Source: an uncultured Methylobacillus sp. (GTDB taxonomy: Bacteria; Pseudomonadota; Gammaproteobacteria; Burkholderiales; Methylophilaceae). From it: a stretch of DNA of 8,607 bases. The stretch covers positions 1 to 8,607 of the forward strand of contig CAMLME010000079.1 in assembly GCA_946481235.1 (NCBI GenBank), read 5' to 3'. How positions within the stretch are numbered: the stretch's first letter is position 1; each line of letters starts with the position of its first letter. The position numbers and the translations under genes were made by a program. Shown here piece by piece: positions 6,559-8,607 of this stretch. Under the pieces are notes generated by a model, which saw only the letters and a program-made list of their open reading frames with translations, was not told the DNA's origin and did no database searches.

Positions 6559-7719
6559 GTGCTTGAACTGAAAGAAAATTTACAATTGAACACCAAGATT
6601 GAACGCTGGGATATTTTCTGCGCCGTCATCGATAATTTCGGCGATATTGGCGTCTGCTGGCGCCTGGCAAGGCAATTAGCGACAGAGCATGGACTGGCGG
6701 TACGGCTGTGGCTGGATGATCTTGAACGTCTGCAAGCGCTCAGCCCCGATATCGACACCGTGTCCGATTCGCAAATCTCCCACGGCGTAGAAATCCGCCG
6801 TTGGAAAGTCGCCTTCGCGGAAACCGAGCCGGCCGATGTCGTCATCGAAGCATTCGGCTGCCAGCTGCCGGAACAGTATGAAACTGCGATGGCGCTGAGC
6901 GAGAAGCCGCCAGTGTGGATCAACCTCGAATACCTGAGCGCGGAAGCCTGGGTGGAAAGCTGCCACATGCTGCCCTCACCGCATCCTCGCCTGGGTCTGA
7001 CCAAACACTTCTTCTTCCCCGGATTTACTCCTGGCACGGGCGGTCTGCTGCGTGAGAGCGGCTTGCTCGAAGCGCGCGATGCTTTTCTGATGGCGCCGGA
7101 AGCCTTCCGGCAATTTCTCGCCTTGCCGCCCGCCGACCCGCAGGAAATCCTGGTCTCGCTGTTCTGTTACGACACTGCGCCTATCGATGAATTATTGACA
7201 GCATGGGAAACCTCTTCTCGTCCGGTACGCTGCCTGCTGCCTGTCGGCAAGGCGCTGGCTCAGACTGCGAAGCATTTCGACAACGAATCCCTGCAACCCG
7301 GCAATATTTTGAAGCGCGGCAGCCTGACCCTGCACATACTGCCCTTCCTGCCACAGGACGATTACGACCGTCTGCTGTGGCTGTGCGACTGCAATTTCGT
7401 CCGCGGGGAGGACTCCTTCGTCCGCGCACAATGGGCTGCGCGGCCGCTGGTCTGGCATATCTATCCGCAGGAAGATGACGCACACCGGCCCAAGCTGGAC
7501 GCGTTTCTCGACCTGTACTGCCTGCTCCTGCCCGAAGAGGCATCCGCGGCCATGCGCAACTTTCACCTGGGCTGGAACGGCTTCGGCAAGCTTGCGTGGG
7601 AGGACTTTCTGCGTCATCGGGAGGCCTTCGAGCAGAATGCCGAAGCCTGGATGAAGCACTTTTCCGAAACATCCGACCTCGCGTCTAACCTAGTGATTTT
7701 TTGTAAAAATCGGTTATAA
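6559..7719 (+). CDS. earP: EF-P arginine rhamnosyltransferase EarP
   Basis: EarP (glycosyltransferase family GT104, GT-B fold, cytoplasmic) transfers rhamnose from dTDP-L-rhamnose to Arg32 of elongation factor P. The N-terminus [20 protein letters not shown] is the family hallmark. D25 and D29 correspond to the catalytically important Asp pair (D13/D17 in Pseudomonas EarP), and E284 in [13 protein letters not shown] corresponds to the conserved Glu of the sugar-nucleotide site. Length (386 from this start) is normal. The start is uncertain: an in-frame TAA at 6547-6549 limits the choices to GTG 6559 or TTG 6586, and neither has a good Shine-Dalgarno site. Homologues begin close to the WDIF motif, so the shorter form (377 residues) is possible. 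The substrate gene efp follows 37 bases downstream, confirming the assignment. The 3' end is AT-rich and doubles as the efp promoter. Genes for dTDP-rhamnose synthesis are not in the window. Confidence 0.95.
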   Translation: MLELKENLQLNTKIERWDIFCAVIDNFGDIGVCWRLARQLATEHGLAVRLWLDDLERLQALSPDIDTVSDSQISHGVEIRRWKVAFAETEPADVVIEAFGCQLPEQYETAMALSEKPPVWINLEYLSAEAWVESCHMLPSPHPRLGLTKHFFFPGFTPGTGGLLRESGLLEARDAFLMAPEAFRQFLALPPADPQEILVSLFCYDTAPIDELLTAWETSSRPVRCLLPVGKALAQTAKHFDNESLQPGNILKRGSLTLHILPFLPQDDYDRLLWLCDCNFVRGEDSFVRAQWAARPLVWHIYPQEDDAHRPKLDAFLDLYCLLLPEEASAAMRNFHLGWNGFGKLAWEDFLRHREAFEQNAEAWMKHFSETSDLASNLVIFCKNRL

Positions 7720-7720
7720 T
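7691..7720 (+). promoter_or_regulatory. Probable efp promoter overlapping the 3' end of earP
   Basis: A perfect -10 hexamer TATAAT lies at 7715-7720 and contains the earP stop codon TAA (7717-7719). A weak -35 candidate, TAGTGA (7691-7696, three of six consensus positions), lies 18 bases upstream. Transcription would start near 7727 and leave a leader of about 30 bases. The -35 is poor, so the call rests on the -10 box and the AT-rich context. Confidence 0.6.
7695..7711. repeat. Perfect inverted repeat within the efp promoter spacer
   Basis: GATTTTT (7695-7701) and AAAAATC (7705-7711) are exact reverse complements around a 3-base centre (TGT). The element ends 3 bases before the TATAAT box. 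It could be an operator, or simply AT-rich sequence that eases melting. It also encodes residues near the C-terminus of EarP. Confidence 0.4.
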
Positions 7721-7746
7721 GCGCCCCTTTTTATCCCCGAATCCGC

Positions 7747-7750
7747 AGGA
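7747..7750 (+). promoter_or_regulatory. Shine-Dalgarno site of efp
   Basis: AGGA lies 6 bases before the efp ATG at 7757, a good spacing for a highly translated gene. Confidence 0.6.
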
Positions 7751-7756
7751 CATCAG

Positions 7757-8314
7757 ATGAAAACAGCTCAGGAACTCCGCGTAGGTAACGTGTTTATGGT
7801 CGGCAACGACCCCATGGTCGTGCTGAAGGCCGAATACAGCAAGTCCGGCCGCAACTCTTCCGTGGTGAAGATGAAATTCAAGAACCTGCTCACCGAATCC
7901 CCGAGCGAAGCCGTCTACCGTGCCGACGACAAGTTCGACGTCGTGGTCCTGGACAAGAAGGAAGTGACTTACTCCTACTTCGCCGACCCGATGTACGTGT
8001 TCATGGACACCGACTACAACCAGTACGAAGTCGAAGCCGAAACCATGGAAGACGCGCTGAACTTCCTGCAGGACGGCATGGAATGCGAAGTGGTGTTCTA
8101 CAACGGCAAGCCGATCTCCGTCGAACTGCCGAACTCCGTCGTCCGCGAAATCACCTACACCGAACCCGCCGTCAAGGGCGACACTTCCGGCAAGGTAATG
8201 AAGCCCGCCAAGATCGCGACCGGCTTTGAACTGCCGGTGCCGCTGTTCTGCGAAATCGGCGACAAGATCGAAATCGACACCCGCACGCTGGAATACAAGA
8301 ACCGCGTGAAGTAA
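7757..8314 (+). CDS. efp: Translation elongation factor P (Arg32 type)
   Basis: EF-P binds between the ribosomal P and E sites and promotes peptide bond formation at consecutive prolines. The 185-residue length is normal. Three beta-barrel domains are expected: a KOW-like domain (about 1-64) and two OB domains (about 65-127 and 128-185). The tip loop reads [11 protein letters not shown], with Arg at position 32 instead of Lys. This marks the subgroup activated by EarP-dependent rhamnosylation, not by beta-lysylation (EpmA/EpmB). Signature segments include [35 protein letters not shown] and [22 protein letters not shown]. Codon use is strongly biased (mostly AAG, GAC, AAC, CTG), in keeping with high expression. 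The gene probably has its own promoter at the end of earP and can also be reached by read-through from earP. It ends at a strong intrinsic terminator. Confidence 0.98.
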   Translation: MKTAQELRVGNVFMVGNDPMVVLKAEYSKSGRNSSVVKMKFKNLLTESPSEAVYRADDKFDVVVLDKKEVTYSYFADPMYVFMDTDYNQYEVEAETMEDALNFLQDGMECEVVFYNGKPISVELPNSVVREITYTEPAVKGDTSGKVMKPAKIATGFELPVPLFCEIGDKIEIDTRTLEYKNRVK

Positions 8315-8332
8315 TTCATACGCGGCATCGAG

Positions 8333-8360
8333 AAAAGGGGCTTCGTGCCCCTTTTTCTTT
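8333..8360 (+). terminator. Rho-independent terminator of efp
   Basis: AAAAGGGGC (8333-8341) pairs with GCCCCTTTT (8347-8355) around a 5-base loop TTCGT, and the T-rich run TTTTTCTTTTT spans 8352-8362. It begins 18 bases after the efp stop. The A-tract/T-tract symmetry means it could also act on the minus strand, but no gene reads into it from the right in this window. Confidence 0.9.
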
Positions 8361-8376
8361 TTGCCTTACCCTGCCG

Positions 8377-8382
8377 TACAAT
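8377..8382 (+). promoter_or_regulatory. Candidate -10 box for mqo
   Basis: TACAAT matches five of six consensus bases and lies 47 bases before the mqo ATG, just after the efp terminator. No good -35 is visible: TTGCCT at 8361-8366 leaves only a 10-base spacer. The call is weak, but a promoter is expected here because the upstream transcript ends at the terminator. Confidence 0.3.
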
Positions 8383-8429
8383 GCAGGGCCGCCGCATAAC
8401 GCGTGCCCAAATGAATCGTCCATACTGCC

Positions 8430-8607
8430 ATGTCCCTACATAAAATCGATGTGCTGCTCGTCGGCGGCGGAGTGATGAGCGCCACGCTGGGCACGATGCT
8501 CGCCCGACTCGACCCATCACTGAAAATCGTCATGGCGGAGCGCCTCGATGCCGTCGCGCTGGAAAGCACCGACGGCTGGAATAATGCCGGTACCGGCCAC
8601 GCCGGTT
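8430..8607 (+). CDS. mqo: Malate:quinone oxidoreductase (N-terminal part, runs off right edge)
   Basis: The first 59 codons match the start of Mqo, the FAD-dependent membrane-associated enzyme that oxidises malate to oxaloacetate and passes electrons to the quinone pool. The dinucleotide-binding strand is [15 protein letters not shown] (residues 7-21), with the usual acidic end of the second strand at E37 ([12 protein letters not shown]). The family motif [10 protein letters not shown] is complete at 50-59. A small deviation is ESTD at 45-48, where many relatives have ESSN. The ATG at 8430 is the only sensible start, since an in-frame TGA at 8412-8414 precedes it. No clear Shine-Dalgarno site is visible. 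The gene probably has its own promoter downstream of the efp terminator. Confidence 0.93.
   Translation, partial: MSLHKIDVLLVGGGVMSATLGTMLARLDPSLKIVMAERLDAVALESTDGWNNAGTGHAG

Overview
The window reads as chromosomal DNA of a betaproteobacterium, most likely of the Nitrosomonadales type. The reasons are an EF-P of the arginine-32 class next to its rhamnosyltransferase EarP, a malate:quinone oxidoreductase, an AddB-like 'probable DNA repair protein' of a kind I know from Betaproteobacteria, and membrane-anchored class III cyclase-domain proteins with the betaproteobacterial GDGxNxxQRVMSFA signature. I cannot name the genus. Coding density is high, and I see no insertion sequence, tRNA, rRNA, CRISPR array or prophage gene.

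Layout, left to right. (1) Minus strand, 1-1129: N-terminal part of the AddB-like/RecB-family repair protein, running off the left edge. (2) A 176-base divergent intergenic region with two small dyads. (3) Plus strand, 1306-4167: a large membrane-bound sensor with order TM-periplasmic domain-TM-HAMP-PAS-PAS-GGDEF-EAL, whose stop overlaps by 4 bases the start of greB (4164-4655). (4) Minus strand, 6507 to 4662: a tandem pair of paralogous class III nucleotide-cyclase-domain proteins with a C-terminal membrane anchor, convergent with greB across only 6 bases. (5) Plus strand: earP (6559-7719) and then efp (7757-8314). efp appears to have its own promoter, whose -10 box contains the earP stop codon, and it ends in a clear rho-independent terminator. 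(6) Plus strand, 8430 to the right edge: the first 59 codons of mqo.

Functionally, earP and efp form a modification module: EarP rhamnosylates Arg32 of EF-P so that EF-P can rescue ribosomes stalled at polyproline. GreB rescues backtracked RNA polymerase. The GGDEF/EAL protein and the cyclase pair are two nucleotide-signalling systems side by side.

The most interesting observation is in the cyclase pair. The two proteins align without gaps over the catalytic core but have lost different catalytic residues. The downstream copy keeps both metal-binding Asp (D17, D59) but has Gln for the transition-state Arg (Q128). The upstream copy keeps Asn124/Arg128 but has Asn for the first metal Asp (N17). 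Together they could build exactly one complete active site, as the C1/C2 halves of mammalian adenylyl cyclase do. Both also end in the same C-x9-C motif after otherwise divergent tails. This is inference from sequence and needs biochemical proof.
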